From contig DBDD01000122.1 of the NCBI GenBank assembly GCA_002293365.1, positions 1 to 6,587 on the forward strand: DNA of 6,587 nt. Reading direction: 5' to 3'. The position numbers were made by a program, and so were the translations under genes. This DNA is from Christensenella sp. UBA941 (GTDB lineage: Bacteria > Bacillota > Clostridia > Christensenellales > UBA941). Below are positions 5,561 to 6,587 of the stretch, piece after piece; the stretch's first letter is position 1, and each line of letters starts with the position of its first letter. The notes under the pieces are model-generated. The model was given only the letters and a program-made list of their open reading frames with translations. It ran no database searches and was not told the DNA's origin.

Positions 5561-6587
5561 TTGGAACTGACCGCTAGCTTCATAATCGAGCCGGGACGCC
5601 TTCGCGGTACGCTGCGCGCCCAGCCGTCAAAATCCATGTCCCACCGGCTATTAATTGGCGCGGCGCTGGCTGATGGCGTTTCGCGCGTCTCTCCTGTCGT
5701 ACGCAGCGACGACATTCTAGCTACGCTCGGCTGCCTTGAGGCGATGGGCGCGCGGATGCGATTCGACGGAGATAAAATTTGCGTCTATGGCGGCGGGATG
5801 ACAGGCCGCGCGGACGCGATTATCGAATGCTATTGCGGCCTATCGGCGTCGACGCTTCGTTTTCTTTTGCCTGTTGCGCTGGCCCTCAAAAAACGCGTGC
5901 GTTTTACAGGCGGCGCAAAGCTGTTTACGCGGCCGATGGAGCCATATTTTGACGCGTTCCCCGGCATGCTCGCGCGTACGCCAAACGGAATAGAAGTCTC
6001 CGGCGCGCTTGAAAGAGGCGTATATACCTTGCCTGGCGACGTTTCAAGCCAGTTTTCAAGCGGACTTTTATTTGCGTTGCCGCTAATTGCCGGCGATTCG
6101 CGTATTTCGCTCCCGCCAAACGCGGAATCGCGGGCGTATATCGATATGACGCTCGCCGCGCTTTCCCAATTCGGCATAGGCGCGTTTTGGGAGGATAATA
6201 TTACGCTTTTCGTCCCTGGCGGGCAGCGCTACCTGGCAAAAGCAGGCGAATTCCCCGTTCCGGGCGACTGGTCGCATGCGAGCTGCTTCCTCGTGGCGGG
6301 CGCTTTGGGCGGCAGCGTACGCGTCGAAGGCCTTTCGGCTGACGACGCTCATCCTGACCGCGCGATTATTGATATCCTGCGCTCTATGGGCGCGAATATA
6401 TACTGGGACGGCGAAGCACTCGTGTCAAGCGGCGAAAAGCTTCGCCCAATTACGGCGGACGTCAGCCAATGCCCCGACCTCGCGCCGGCGATAGCGGCGG
6501 TTGCTTGCGGCGCAACGGGTACGACGCGCATTACGGGGGCGGAGCGGCTTAGATACAAGGAGAGCAACCGGCTCGACGGCCTTGCGG
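5561..6587 (+). CDS. aroA: 3-phosphoshikimate 1-carboxyvinyltransferase (EPSP synthase), 3' end beyond window
   Basis: This enzyme joins shikimate-3-phosphate and phosphoenolpyruvate in the shikimate pathway. The frame is open from TTG at 5561 to the window edge (342 residues; family members have about 425). TTG is preferred because the protein aligns from its first residues, GGGA lies 9 bases upstream, and the nearby ATGs are in another frame that soon stops. Substrate-binding motifs are present: PSKSMSHR (K24, S25, R29), R100 in STLRF, R124 in TRPMEP, SSQF (162-165), D306 in CPDLAP and K333/E334/R337 in YKESNR. Residue 96, the equivalent of glyphosate-critical Gly96 in E. coli, is Ala (L-S-A-S-T-L-R-F). 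KESNR replaces the usual KE(S/T)DR. It follows the PHP gene by 16 bases, probably in one operon. Confidence 0.93.
   Translation, partial: MELTASFIIEPGRLRGTLRAQPSKSMSHRLLIGAALADGVSRVSPVVRSDDILATLGCLEAMGARMRFDGDKICVYGGGMTGRADAIIECYCGLSASTLRFLLPVALALKKRVRFTGGAKLFTRPMEPYFDAFPGMLARTPNGIEVSGALERGVYTLPGDVSSQFSSGLLFALPLIAGDSRISLPPNAESRAYIDMTLAALSQFGIGAFWEDNITLFVPGGQRYLAKAGEFPVPGDWSHASCFLVAGALGGSVRVEGLSADDAHPDRAIIDILRSMGANIYWDGEALVSSGEKLRPITADVSQCPDLAPAIAAVACGATGTTRITGAERLRYKESNRLDGLA

Noticed and set aside
5830..6352. Minus-strand open frames opposite aroA
   Set aside because: The plus frame is a clear EPSP synthase; these are antisense shadows in GC-rich DNA.
15..6587. Genome-wide TGA-as-Trp genetic code
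   Set aside because: Trp is encoded by TGG in the surface protein, tetR, PHP and aroA genes, no other gene has an internal TGA, and the PHP gene ends at TGA at the expected length.

Overview
The window looks like chromosomal DNA of a Gram-positive, Clostridia-type bacterium. The signs are Shine-Dalgarno sequences of the AGGAGG type, a TTGACA-17-TATAAT promoter, a secreted protein with a long Ser-Pro/Glu-Pro linker, and an AroA of the Firmicutes style. Most of the DNA is GC-rich. The block from about 2500 to 3600 is visibly richer in AT. I see no RNA gene, transposon, integrase or CRISPR array.

Layout. (1) 15-2357, minus strand: a large secreted multidomain protein made of a signal peptide, a Pro/Ser/Thr/Glu-rich linker, an Ig-like domain, three tandem modules of about 118 residues that I do not recognise, and a C-type-lectin-like domain (CTLD). 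The reading frame stops at a TGA in the middle of the CTLD, exactly where the conserved Trp of the 'NWxxxEPN' segment is expected. (2) 2358-2740: a long AT-rich intergenic region with a strong promoter and a palindromic operator for the next genes. (3) 2741-3895, plus strand: a three-gene cassette of a TetR-family repressor, a small zinc-ribbon protein and a Cys-rich DUF3795 protein. (4) 3892-4626, minus strand: a zinc-dependent phospholipase C-like protein without a secretion signal; its stop codon overlaps that of the DUF3795 gene. (5) 4744-6587, plus strand: a PHP-family histidinol-phosphatase-like gene followed 16 bases later by aroA (EPSP synthase), which starts at TTG and runs off the window.

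How the genes fit together. The TetR protein probably represses its own three-gene operon through the operator that overlaps the -10 box. The role of the two small Cys-rich proteins is unknown. The PHP phosphatase and AroA probably share one transcript and belong to amino-acid biosynthesis (histidine and aromatic pathways). The surface protein probably binds a ligand or host/cell-wall glycan, but its lectin-like domain is cut in half here.

The points most worth a second look are the TGA in the CTLD, the Ala at the glyphosate-critical position 96 of AroA, the non-secreted PLC-like enzyme, and the TetR/zinc-ribbon/DUF3795 cassette. I see no multi-gene defence or mobile system in this window.
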